DNA from: Gemmatimonadota bacterium
Lineage (GTDB): Bacteria; Gemmatimonadota; Gemmatimonadetes; Longimicrobiales; Gaopeijiaceae
Length of the DNA stretch: 36,527 nt
Reading direction: 5' to 3'
NCBI GenBank assembly: GCA_003248075.1
Contig: QJYK01000169.1
Coordinates: 1-36,527 of the forward strand
Shown: positions 8,129 to 16,668 of the stretch, one piece after another
Numbering within the stretch: position 1 is the first letter of the stretch
How the letters are laid out: every line of letters starts with the position of its first letter
The notes under the pieces: generated by a model
Seen by the model: the letters and a program-made list of their open reading frames with translations, nothing else
What the model was told of the DNA's origin: nothing
The model's database searches: none
Position numbers and translations under genes: made by a program

Positions 8129-8450
8129 CGTCGTGGGCGGGGGAGGGCAGGGTACGCGGCGCTTGCCGGGCGCGGACTGGCTCCCAAGGTAACCGGAGGG
8201 TGTCCGCCTCCGACACGGGGCTGTGTCCAACGGCCACGGACCTCGCCACGAGAACGCGTGCGGTCACGACCCCCAACCACCAGCGAGATAATCGTTTACG
8301 AACGACGTGAGTCCGTGGCATGGACCTTTCTATCGAGCGGCGGTTGGGGGGCCGCTCAGGGAGGGTTCGATCGGCGGTTCGCATGAAACGGCGCCTTCCG
8401 CCCGGCCGTAGGGTCGGGAACACCGAACGAGACTCGGGAGGATGATGACG
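8129..8450. other. Gene-free divergent region with candidate regulatory dyads
   Basis: This 322-bp stretch separates the minus-strand hydrolase from the plus-strand repeat-protein gene. I see no convincing ORF or RNA gene in it. It holds a long imperfect inverted repeat (8270-8281 with 8339-8350), a local AT-richer patch with GATAAT at 8287-8292, and a dyad TCGTT-TACG-AACGA at 8292-8305. A GGGAGG ribosome site is at 8436-8441. It probably carries promoters for one or both flanking genes. Confidence 0.5.
8270..8350. repeat. Inverted repeat flanking an AT-rich dyad
   Basis: CCCCCAACCACC at 8270-8281 is matched at 11 of 12 positions by the inverse of GGCGGTTGGGGG at 8339-8350, with a 57-bp spacer. 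The spacer contains the perfect small dyad at 8292-8305 and the -10-like GATAAT. The arrangement could be paired operator sites that loop, or a structured leader. Confidence 0.4.
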
Positions 8451-9701
8451 ATGGGTTCGATCGTGTGGGCGGTTCTGGTGGCGGCGTCGGTCTCTTCGGG
8501 ACGCCAGCAGGAGATCGGAGGCGACCGGCTCTACGGCCGCGTGGTCACGGCGGGAGGCGCGGTCTACGAGGGGTTCCTTCGCTGGGACCGGAACGAGGGG
8601 AGCTGGGCCGATCTGCTCAACGGTAGCAAGCAGATGCCCTGGGAGAACGAGCGCGATGCCGAGCGACTCGACCCGGACCGTGACCGTCGTGACCGAGGTG
8701 GCGGGATCAGCATCTTCGGCCTTCGAATCTCGTGGTCCGAGGAGGACCAGGCGTATCCGTCGGCGGCCACCTCCGGAATCCGCTTCGGTCACCTTCAACG
8801 GCTCGAGGTGATCTCCGGGGACCGGGCGCGGCTGTTGCTCAAGTCCGGCCAGGAGCTGGAGCTGGAAGGCGGTTCCACCGATCTTGGGGACGAACTGCGC
8901 GGGCTGGTCGTGGACGACCCGGAGCGAGGGGAGGTCGAGCTGCGCTGGCGTGACCTGGACGTGATCGACTTCATGGAAGCTCCCGCGCAGGCGGTGCCTT
9001 CGTCTCCGAGGCTGTACGGAACGCTCACCGCTCGGGGCGGACTGCAGTTCACGGGATTCGTGTCGTGGGACGTCGACGAGATCCTGGGGTCCGACATCCT
9101 CGATGGTGAGGAGAGGGGCAGGGACCGGAAGATCCGTTTCGACCGCATCGCCGCCATCGAGCGGGCCGGCCCCTCCGCCGCCATCGTCGTGCTGCAGAAC
9201 GGCGAAGAGGTCGAGCTCCGTGGGTCCAACGACGTGAACCGGTCCAACCGGGGCGTCTCGATCTCCGACCCCGCGCTGGGGCAGGTCCAGGTGGGATGGG
9301 ACGATCTGGAGTCGGTCGTGTTCGAGCCGCCGCCCGCCGATGCGGCCCCCTACCGCGCGTTCGACGGGGGCAGGCGCCTGTACGGTACCGTGGAGACCGA
9401 GGACGGCGCGCTGCTGAGCGGCACGCTCCGGTGGGACAACGACGAGGAATACAGCTGGGAGATCCTCGACGGTCGCGACCACGACGTGGACTTCGACATC
9501 GAGCTGGGCCACGTTGCCTCGATCCGGAACCTGGGCTCCTGGGGCGCGGAGGTCACGCTCCTGGACGGCCGGACCTTCGAGCTGAACGGGTCCAACGACG
9601 TGGACGATCGCAACAAGGGTGTCTTCGTGACCACGGAGGACGGCGAGACCCTGTTTGTCGCCTGGCGCGACTTCCGGGAGGTCACGTTCGAACGCCGCTG
9701 A
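8451..9701 (+). CDS. Secreted protein made of three homologous repeats (unknown function)
   Basis: A protein of about 416 aa that I do not recognise. A signal-like N-terminus (MGSIVWAVLVAASVSSG) precedes three tandem copies of one module. Each opens with RLYG, continues with a G.L.WD (or G.V.WD) strand, then an ILDG-type segment, a hydrophobic strand, an acidic L.L.GSNDV-type loop and a closing GV.....W.D...V.FE. Copies 2 and 3 share GSNDV and N(R/K)GV; copy 1 has GGSTDL and an insertion of about 40 residues. The mature protein looks all-beta and acidic, so it is probably periplasmic or surface-exposed. ATG codons lie at 8442, 8445 and 8451. The GGGAGG site at 8436-8441 is best spaced (9 bases) for 8451. 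Its TGA overlaps the next ATG by one base, so it is coupled to the beta-barrel gene. Confidence 0.82.
   Translation: MGSIVWAVLVAASVSSGRQQEIGGDRLYGRVVTAGGAVYEGFLRWDRNEGSWADLLNGSKQMPWENERDAERLDPDRDRRDRGGGISIFGLRISWSEEDQAYPSAATSGIRFGHLQRLEVISGDRARLLLKSGQELELEGGSTDLGDELRGLVVDDPERGEVELRWRDLDVIDFMEAPAQAVPSSPRLYGTLTARGGLQFTGFVSWDVDEILGSDILDGEERGRDRKIRFDRIAAIERAGPSAAIVVLQNGEEVELRGSNDVNRSNRGVSISDPALGQVQVGWDDLESVVFEPPPADAAPYRAFDGGRRLYGTVETEDGALLSGTLRWDNDEEYSWEILDGRDHDVDFDIELGHVASIRNLGSWGAEVTLLDGRTFELNGSNDVDDRNKGVFVTTEDGETLFVAWRDFREVTFERR
8526..9008 (+). repeat. Protein repeat copy 1 (RLYG module, with insertion)
   Basis: The first copy begins RLYGRVV and ends near the VIDFME segment. It is 161 codons to the start of copy 2. 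The excess over copies 2 and 3 is mainly a charged insert rich in Asp and Arg before GIRFGHLQRLEV. Confidence 0.7.
9009..9374 (+). repeat. Protein repeat copy 2 (RLYG module)
   Basis: The second copy begins RLYGTLT and spans 122 codons. It has FTGFVSWD, ILDGEE, IRFDRIAAIER, a GSNDVNRSNRGV loop and a closing VGWDDLESVVFE strand, which align one for one with copy 3. Confidence 0.75.
9375..9698 (+). repeat. Protein repeat copy 3 (RLYG module)
   Basis: The third copy begins RLYGTVE, spans 108 codons and ends the protein. It has LSGTLRWD, ILDGRD, IELGHVASIRN, GSNDVDDRNKGV and VAWRDFREVTFE, parallel to copy 2. Confidence 0.75.
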
Positions 9702-11959
9702 TGCCGCCGCTCGTCCGCGGGCCGGGGCTCGTCGCACGAACTGCGCTCGTCCTGCTGGTAGCGGTCACGGGATCGCCGAGCAGGTGCGGCGCCCAGGAGG
9801 GTCCCTACCGGGACGCGGCCGCGCGGGCGCTGCACGAGGCGGCCCTCGCCGCTCGAGAGCGTCGCAGCGATTCGGTCGTCCGCTATACGGCGCTCGTCCG
9901 CCAACGCATCGGCGCCGCGCTACGCATGCCGCTCAAAGACCGGACGCTGTTCCGTAGCGAGGCGGCGTACCGCGTCTTCTGGAGTCGGTCGGGGCAGACG
10001 CTGGTGCAGGTGCTGGCGCTCCGCGAGCAGACGCCCCTCGGCGTGAGCAGGGGACAGACCCACCAGGGACTCTTCGACCAAGCCTTCGATCCCGGGAACG
10101 ACCGGCTCCTGTTCGGGTTCGTGGATCCGGACGAGGACATGGGTCGCCCCGGGGAGGACGACTTCTGGTTCGAGCATCCTCTGATGCCGGAGTACCGGGA
10201 CTCCTATCGCTTCGCCACGGGGGACACGCTCGTCCTCACCCTGCCCGACGGGCGCCGGCTGGAGGCGGTCGAGCTTCAGGTGGTACCGGTCGTCGCCGAC
10301 GTCCATCGCATGTCCGGATCCCTGTGGATCGTACCGGAGTCGGGTGCGTTGGTGCGTGCCGCCTATCGGCTCTCCGAGACCTTCGACGCGTTCCGCGACA
10401 TCGCCGACTTGCGGATGGAGGAGGACCGGGACCTCAAGTTCATGCCCGGCCTGCTCAAGCCCTGGACCTTCGACCTTTCGCTCATCGCGGTCGACTACGC
10501 TCTGTGGGACTTCGACGTGTGGCTGCCGCGCTCCATGCGCGCCGAAGGGGTGGCGACGGCGGGCATCCTCAAGGCGCCCGCGGCCGTGGATCTCTCCTAC
10601 GAGATCGAGGACGTCGTCACCGAGGCCGACCTGGCCGCGGGCGCGGACGACGGGGGCACCGTCGCGGACGTCCGCTTCCAGACCCTGGCGGAGGCGATGA
10701 CATACCTGGAGCGGGTCGCAGGTGAGCAGGACGTTCCCTACGTGGTCGAGCAAGGCTGGACCGAGAGGCGAAACGGGCGAGGTCGCCGGATCGTGCGCTA
10801 TCTCGTCCCCGAGGATCCGGCGGTGCTCGCGACCAGCCCCGACCTTCCCCCGCCGGTGTGGCAGGACGGTCCCGGCTTCGCCTCCCGCGAGGAGATCGAC
10901 GAGCTGTTCGGAGGTCTTGCGGACCTCCCTGCGCCGCCGCTCGCCGGGATGCCGACGACCTTCCGTTGGGGGCTCCAACGCCCCGACCTGGTTCGGTACA
11001 ACCGCGTCGAAGCCCTGTCCGTCGGCGCCCGGGGTCAGGTGCGGCCGAACTCGCCCCTGGGTCCGCTGTCCCTGACGCTCACGGCGCGTCTCGGGACGGC
11101 CGACCGCGTGCCCAACGTGCGCCTGGATGTCACGCGGGAGGGGTTGAGGCGGCGCTTCACGTGGAGCGTGTTCCACGAGCTCGCCGCCGTCCAGGAGGAG
11201 CGGAGGGCGCTCGGCCTCGGCAACTCGATCACCGCGGCGCTCTTCGGCCGCGACGATGGCGACTACTTCCGTCGCTCCGGGGCGTGGCTCGAGTGGAGCC
11301 CTCCTTCCGCCGATCGCACGTGGTTCCGTGTGCGGGCGCTGGCGGAGCATCACCGACCCGTGGACGCGGGGACGGGATTCGCCCTCTGGCACGTGGCCGA
11401 CGATGCCTGGGCGTTCCGGCCGAACCTCGAGGCGGAGAAAGGGTGGGAGCTCGGCGGACTCGTGACCCTGTCGCCGTACTGGGGCGGAGATCCGCGGTCG
11501 GCCCAGGGCGGGGTCGAGCTGTCCGCGCGCGCCTCGGGCGGTGACTTCGAGTACGCCAGCGCTTCGCTTGAGTCACGCCTGGCCATTCCGCTTCCCGCGG
11601 ACCTGCGCGTCGCACTGGAGGGGGGGGCGGGGATGAGCTGGGGAAGCCCGCCGCCACAGAGGCTCTGGCTCATGGGAGGTGCGGGCACGCTACGCGGCTA
11701 CGGGCCACGTGCGATGGAGGGAGAGACCTACTGGAGGGCGCGGGGAGAGCTCGCGCGCCAGCACGCGTTCGGCGCCGTGTCCCTCTTCGGCGACCTGGCT
11801 TGGGCGGGCGCGAGGGACGACATCCGCCTCGACGGGGCGCTGGCGGCGGCCGGTCTGGGCCTGTCGCTCGTGGACGGGCTGATCCGGCTCGACGCTGCCT
11901 GGGCGCTGCGGGTGCAGAGGGGCTTCCGACTCGAGGCGTATCTGGACGGCATCCTCTGA
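9701..11959 (+). CDS. Outer-membrane beta-barrel protein (DUF5686/Omp85-like)
   Basis: A 752-aa exported protein with an N-terminal hydrophobic signal (residues 9-24). Residues of about 30-420 form a periplasmic region with mixed strands. From about 430 the sequence becomes alternating amphipathic strands typical of a barrel (YNRVEALSVGARGQV, PLGPLSLTLTARLG, SLESRLAIPLP), ending LEAYLDGIL. The phrase LMGGAGTLRGYGP resembles the L6 loop (V/L)RG(F/Y) of the Omp85/BamA/surface-antigen group, and YNRVE resembles the DUF5686 barrel start. It may be an outer-membrane assembly or secretion barrel, but the substrate is unknown. ATG 9701 overlaps the stop of the repeat-protein gene (TGATG), implying translational coupling and a shared role. 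The longer upstream frame overlaps that gene and is rejected. Confidence 0.8.
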   Translation: MPPLVRGPGLVARTALVLLVAVTGSPSRCGAQEGPYRDAAARALHEAALAARERRSDSVVRYTALVRQRIGAALRMPLKDRTLFRSEAAYRVFWSRSGQTLVQVLALREQTPLGVSRGQTHQGLFDQAFDPGNDRLLFGFVDPDEDMGRPGEDDFWFEHPLMPEYRDSYRFATGDTLVLTLPDGRRLEAVELQVVPVVADVHRMSGSLWIVPESGALVRAAYRLSETFDAFRDIADLRMEEDRDLKFMPGLLKPWTFDLSLIAVDYALWDFDVWLPRSMRAEGVATAGILKAPAAVDLSYEIEDVVTEADLAAGADDGGTVADVRFQTLAEAMTYLERVAGEQDVPYVVEQGWTERRNGRGRRIVRYLVPEDPAVLATSPDLPPPVWQDGPGFASREEIDELFGGLADLPAPPLAGMPTTFRWGLQRPDLVRYNRVEALSVGARGQVRPNSPLGPLSLTLTARLGTADRVPNVRLDVTREGLRRRFTWSVFHELAAVQEERRALGLGNSITAALFGRDDGDYFRRSGAWLEWSPPSADRTWFRVRALAEHHRPVDAGTGFALWHVADDAWAFRPNLEAEKGWELGGLVTLSPYWGGDPRSAQGGVELSARASGGDFEYASASLESRLAIPLPADLRVALEGGAGMSWGSPPPQRLWLMGGAGTLRGYGPRAMEGETYWRARGELARQHAFGAVSLFGDLAWAGARDDIRLDGALAAAGLGLSLVDGLIRLDAAWALRVQRGFRLEAYLDGIL

Positions 11960-12023
11960 GCCCCACACAATAGGTTGCCTCTCGGCACGGCCCGGGCCGC
12001 GCCACGATCCGTGCACCCGTCGG

Positions 12024-14600
12024 ATGCCCATGTCTTCGCGATTCGTGTCACCCCTCCGCGCGCTTCCGCTCGCTCTGCTGCTGGCGTCCTGCGAGCCCAA
12101 CCCGGCGCCGCCCCCCGGTCCGGGGGTGTCCTGGGAACTCGCGCAGGATCGGGCCGCCACGCTCTCGGAGGTTCGCTACCGCGTCGAGCTGACCATCCCC
12201 GAGGCTTCCTCCGCTCCGATCGAGGGCCACACCGTTCTGCTCTTCGAGCGGTCGGATCCGGAGAACCGGGACCTGGTCATCGATTTCCTCGACCCCGGAG
12301 CGCGGGTGAGCGCGGTGCAGGTGAACCGCGCGGACGCGGCGTGGAGCCCGTCCGACGACCACATCGTGGTCCCCGCGTCGGCGCTCGTCGACGGGCTCAA
12401 CGAGGTGCGGCTCGACTACCGCGCCGGCGACGAGGCACTCAACCGGAACGAAGACTTCCTCTATACGCTCTTCGTCCCGGACCGGGCGCACTTCAGTCTT
12501 CCCGTCCTGGATCAGCCCAACCTCAAGGCCACGGTCGAATGGACCCTCACCGTTCCGGCCACGTGGAAGGCGGTAGCGAACGGACCGGTGGCCGAAGAGA
12601 TCCAGAGGAACGGCACGAGGACGCTGCGCTTCGCCGCTTCGCGGCCGATTCCGACGTACCTCTTCGCCTTCGCGGCCGGCCGGTTCCAGGAGGACTACGA
12701 GATGGTGGACGGTCGGGCGATCCGGATGTTCCACCGGGAGACCGATACGGCGAAGGTGGCCCGCAACCGGGACGCGATCTTCGAGCTTCACGGTCGGGCG
12801 CTGGCGTGGCTCGAGGACTACACCGGCATCCCCTATCCATTCCAGAAGTTCGACTTCGTGCTGATTCCCTCCTTCCAGTACGGGGGCATGGAGCACCCCG
12901 GAGGCATCCTCTACAACGCGTCCGGACTCATGCTGGACGAGAGTCCGACGCAGGCGCGGATCCTGGGGCGGGCCAGCGTGATTGCGCACGAGACGGCGCA
13001 CATGTGGTTCGGGGATCTCGTCACCATGAACTGGTTCGACGACGTGTGGACCAAGGAAGTGTTCGCGAACTTCATGGCGGCCAAGATCGTGCACCCGTCC
13101 TTTCCCGAGGTGGATCACGAGCTGCGGTTCCTGACCGCCCACCATCCCGCGGCGTACGGGGTGGACCGTACCTCGGGCGCCAACGCCATCCGGCAGCCGC
13201 TGGAGAACCTGCGCGAGGCCGGCACGCTGTACGGCGCGATCATCTATCAGAAGGCGCCGATCGTGATGCGGCAACTGGAGGCCCGGGTGGGCGAGGGGGA
13301 GTTCCGTGACGGCCTTCGCGAGTACCTGACGACGCATTCCTACGGAAACGCCACCTGGCCCGACCTGGTGACGCTGTTGGACCGTCGCTCGCCAGACGAC
13401 CTCTCCGCGTGGAGCCACGTCTGGGTCGAGGAGCCGGGACGTCCGACGGTGCGCGTGCGGCGGGACGGGGACGACGTCGTGTTGACCCAGGAAGACCCAC
13501 AGGGCCGGGGGCGCGTCTGGCCGCAGACCCTGCACGTGCTCCTGGCCTACGGGGCACGGGATACGCTGGTGACCGTGGAGCTGGGCGCGGCACCGGTCCG
13601 GATCGAGGGTGCGGCCTCGGGGGGACTCCGCTTCGCGCTCCCCAACGGCTCAGGGCTCGAATACGGCCTCTTCCTGCCGGACGACGCGAGCCTCGAGTCG
13701 CTGGAGCGCGACGCGCACGGCCTGGCCTCGCCACTGGCCCGGGGCGCCGCCTGGGTGACGCTCTGGGACCAGGTCCTCGAAGGGAGGCTCGCACCGGACG
13801 AGTTCCTGACCCGTGCCCTGGATGCGCTGCCGGAAGAGGACGAAGAGCTGAACCTCGCCACGCTCCTGGGCTATGTGTCGCGCACCTTCTGGGACCTGCT
13901 GTCCGAAGAGGTGCGCACGAGCCGTGCACCGGAGGTGGAGGGGGTGCTCTGGGCGGGTGTGACCTCGACCCGACCCCCCACCGCCCGCGCCGCATTCTTC
14001 GGGACCTACCGCTCCATCGCGATCAGCAGCGAAGGAACGGCCCGGCTGCGTCGCCTGTGGGCCGGCGAGGAGGCGGTCCGGGCGCTGCCCCTCTCCGAGA
14101 CGGATCGGACCGGCCTCGCACAGGGGCTCGCCCTGCGGGAGGTTCAGGGATGGAGTGGCATCCTCGACGAAGAGGAACGCCGGATCACGAACCCCGACCG
14201 GCTCGCCCGCTTCCGTTTCGTCCGTCCGTCCCTCGACGCGGATCCCGCAGTGCGTCGCTCCTTCTTCGAATCGCTCGCCGATCCCGCGCGTCGGGAGCGG
14301 GAGCCCTGGGTGCTGGATGGCCTCGACAACCTCCATCATCCACTTCGGGCGCGCGCCTCGCTGCCGTTGGTCCGCCCGGCCCTCGAGATGATCGAGGAGA
14401 TCCAGCGCACGGGAGACATCTTCTTTCCGGGGCGGTGGCTGGACGCGACGCTGGGCGGCCACAGCGAGCCCGAGGCGGCCGAGACCGTGCGGCGCTTCCT
14501 GGACGAGCGCCCGGATCTGCCGCCGCGCCTTCGCGGAAAGGTGCTGCAGTCCGCCGACGGGGTCTGGCGCGCGGCTCGCATCGTCCATGGCTGGCGGTAG
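12024..14600 (+). CDS. M1-family zinc aminopeptidase, lipoprotein
   Basis: An 858-aa aminopeptidase N-type metallopeptidase that trims N-terminal residues from peptides. The N-terminus is a lipoprotein signal with lipobox LASC at C23, so the enzyme is membrane-anchored outside the cytoplasm. After the N-terminal beta domain comes the exopeptidase motif GGMEHPGG (E290; the usual GAMEN Asn is His here). The zinc motif HETAH has H322, E323 and H326, with E345 as third ligand 18 residues later in WTKE. The C-terminal half is the helical ERAP1-like domain. ATG 12024 and ATG 12030 are both possible, with no clear ribosome site. Its end overlaps the next gene by 14 bp. Confidence 0.93.
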   Translation: MPMSSRFVSPLRALPLALLLASCEPNPAPPPGPGVSWELAQDRAATLSEVRYRVELTIPEASSAPIEGHTVLLFERSDPENRDLVIDFLDPGARVSAVQVNRADAAWSPSDDHIVVPASALVDGLNEVRLDYRAGDEALNRNEDFLYTLFVPDRAHFSLPVLDQPNLKATVEWTLTVPATWKAVANGPVAEEIQRNGTRTLRFAASRPIPTYLFAFAAGRFQEDYEMVDGRAIRMFHRETDTAKVARNRDAIFELHGRALAWLEDYTGIPYPFQKFDFVLIPSFQYGGMEHPGGILYNASGLMLDESPTQARILGRASVIAHETAHMWFGDLVTMNWFDDVWTKEVFANFMAAKIVHPSFPEVDHELRFLTAHHPAAYGVDRTSGANAIRQPLENLREAGTLYGAIIYQKAPIVMRQLEARVGEGEFRDGLREYLTTHSYGNATWPDLVTLLDRRSPDDLSAWSHVWVEEPGRPTVRVRRDGDDVVLTQEDPQGRGRVWPQTLHVLLAYGARDTLVTVELGAAPVRIEGAASGGLRFALPNGSGLEYGLFLPDDASLESLERDAHGLASPLARGAAWVTLWDQVLEGRLAPDEFLTRALDALPEEDEELNLATLLGYVSRTFWDLLSEEVRTSRAPEVEGVLWAGVTSTRPPTARAAFFGTYRSIAISSEGTARLRRLWAGEEAVRALPLSETDRTGLAQGLALREVQGWSGILDEEERRITNPDRLARFRFVRPSLDADPAVRRSFFESLADPARREREPWVLDGLDNLHHPLRARASLPLVRPALEMIEEIQRTGDIFFPGRWLDATLGGHSEPEAAETVRRFLDERPDLPPRLRGKVLQSADGVWRAARIVHGWR

Positions 14601-16668
14601 AACGCCGGCCTGGGCGCTCGCGCTGGCGCTGTGCGCGCCGGCGGGCTGCCAGACGCCGGGACGCGGCGGACCCCCCGCCGACCCGCCCGTCCTCCGGGGC
14701 CGCGACGGCCTGCTCGCCGACACGGCGCTGCAAGCCGTGGTCGAGCGTCAGGTCGAGCGCGACGCACCGGCGTTGTTGGCCCGCCTCGGAGACTCGCGCG
14801 TGCCCGTCCGGGCCCGGGCCGCCCTCGCCCTCGGCTCCCTTCAGAGCACGGAGGCGGTCCCGGCGCTGGTAAGGGCCCTTTCCGACCCGAGCGCGTCGGT
14901 GCGCCGGGACGCCGCGTTCGCGCTCGGCCAGGCCGGGGTGGGAAGTGCGGCCCGTGCGCTGGAGACCGCGCTTTCGAGCGAGGAGGACCGCGCCGTTCGT
15001 GCAGAGATCTTCGAGGCGCTGGGCAAGCTCGGGGTCCCGGAGAGCCTGGACGCCCTGATGGCGGCGCGGGTCCATCCCGCGGAGGAATCGATACGGGCTC
15101 TGGCGCTTTCCAGGCTCGGCGCCGTGGGAGGCGTCACCTCGCGCGAGTCGGTCGAGGAGCTCGTCGCCCTGCTGGACGCGGCCGACCCGCGGACGCGTGA
15201 GCGTGCGGCGTACTTCTTCGGTCGTGCGCAGTCACCGGCGCCGTGGGCGTCCGCTGCCGAGCAACTTCGTGAGGCCCTGCGTCGCCGCGGTGGGGACGAC
15301 CCCGCGGCCATGTACCTCGCCCAGGGCCTCGGCCGGCTCGGAGACGATCGGGACGCGGACCTCCTCCTCGACTGGGCGGAGCACGCAGAGGATTGGCGGA
15401 CCCGTGCGAACGCGACGGTCGCCGTGGGCGGTCTTCCCAGGCTGGACCCGCGATCCGTGGACCGACTCATCGAACGGCTCGACGATCCATCGGATCACGT
15501 GGCCATCGCTGCCGCCCAGGCGCTGGCGGGCCATCAGCGACCGGAGGACGCCGTGCGCACGATCGCCGCGTGGGTCGGTGCCCGAGGTGACCGTTGGCAG
15601 GTCTCGGAGCCCCTGGTCGGGCTGCTCGCCGCCGCGGGGCACCACGAGGCCGTGCTGGCATGGGTGGACGCGCGCGATCCCGTCGAGCCCTGGGCCTACG
15701 CCGCCGCCCTGCGCGCGCTCGCGGCGCTTCCCGGTCGAGAGGCGTTCGAGCGACTCACGGACGCGGCTTCCTCGCCGTCGGACCGGACGGCGGACGACGC
15801 GATCCGGGCGTTGGGCAGCCGATGGAGACGCGAGCGCGGGGATCCGCTGCTGAAAGACGACTACGTCCGCGCCTTCTCCCTCGCGCTGAGGCGGGGCGAG
15901 CCGCGGTCCGCGGCCATCCCGGCCGGCGTCCTGGCGGATTCCGTTCTGGGGGATGCGGGCTTGGACGCGCTGGAGGGCGCATATGCCACCTGGCGCGCTC
16001 CGGACGACGTGGAGCGCATGCGTACGGTGTTGCGTGTCCTGGGGCGGAGCGGCAACCCGCGCGTCGAGCGTATCCTGCTCGCGGTCGACGATCCCGAGCT
16101 CCTGGACGCGGCGTCCCGGGCGATTTCCGAGCTCCGCGGTGAGGAGCCCGATCCGACGTCGGCGACGGACGAGCCGTCGACGCTGCTGGCGAGCGAGGCA
16201 CGTCTGGACTGGGGCTATTTGTCCGGTCTCGGAGAAACGCCCCGACTGGTGCTCGACACGGACCGGGGCCGTGTCGTCGTACGCCTGGACCCCGAGGGAG
16301 CCCCGCAGACCGTCCAGACGATCGCCCGATTCGCGGAGCAGGGACGCTACGACGACGTGGCGTTCCATCGCGTCGTCACGAACTTCGTCATCCAGGGGGG
16401 AGACTTTTCCCGGGGCGACGGCTCGGGGGGCCCGGGCTTCTCGATCCGAAGCGAGCTGAGCGAGACGCCCTACCTGCGCGGGACGATCGGCATGGCCTCT
16501 GCGGGCAAGGACACCGAGGGCTCGCAGTTCTTCATCACGCATTCGATGCAGCCCCACCTCGATGGCGGGTATACGCCGTTCGGTTGGGTGGTCGAGGGCA
16601 TCGACGTCGTGGACAGAATCCTGGTAGGCGACCGCATCCTGCGCGCGCAGATCCAACGTGGACACTGA
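14587..16668 (+). CDS. HEAT-repeat/cyclophilin fusion lipoprotein (peptidyl-prolyl isomerase)
   Basis: A 693-aa lipoprotein with lipobox PAGC at C21. Residues of about 45-540 are helical HEAT-like repeats (for example VRARAALALGSL and VRRDAAFALGQA), a scaffold usually used to bind proteins. Residues of about 550-690 are a cyclophilin domain with FHR (R595), Q603 in IQGGDF and QFFITHS (F649), matching CypA R55, Q63 and F113, so isomerase activity is likely. Tyr replaces the CypA H126 position, as in many bacterial forms. Its ATG lies 14 bp inside the end of the M1 peptidase gene, and the next gene starts 11 bp before its stop. That suggests a coupled periplasmic module in which proline isomerisation and peptide trimming act together (inference). 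Confidence 0.9.
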   Translation: MAGGRTPAWALALALCAPAGCQTPGRGGPPADPPVLRGRDGLLADTALQAVVERQVERDAPALLARLGDSRVPVRARAALALGSLQSTEAVPALVRALSDPSASVRRDAAFALGQAGVGSAARALETALSSEEDRAVRAEIFEALGKLGVPESLDALMAARVHPAEESIRALALSRLGAVGGVTSRESVEELVALLDAADPRTRERAAYFFGRAQSPAPWASAAEQLREALRRRGGDDPAAMYLAQGLGRLGDDRDADLLLDWAEHAEDWRTRANATVAVGGLPRLDPRSVDRLIERLDDPSDHVAIAAAQALAGHQRPEDAVRTIAAWVGARGDRWQVSEPLVGLLAAAGHHEAVLAWVDARDPVEPWAYAAALRALAALPGREAFERLTDAASSPSDRTADDAIRALGSRWRRERGDPLLKDDYVRAFSLALRRGEPRSAAIPAGVLADSVLGDAGLDALEGAYATWRAPDDVERMRTVLRVLGRSGNPRVERILLAVDDPELLDAASRAISELRGEEPDPTSATDEPSTLLASEARLDWGYLSGLGETPRLVLDTDRGRVVVRLDPEGAPQTVQTIARFAEQGRYDDVAFHRVVTNFVIQGGDFSRGDGSGGPGFSIRSELSETPYLRGTIGMASAGKDTEGSQFFITHSMQPHLDGGYTPFGWVVEGIDVVDRILVGDRILRAQIQRGH

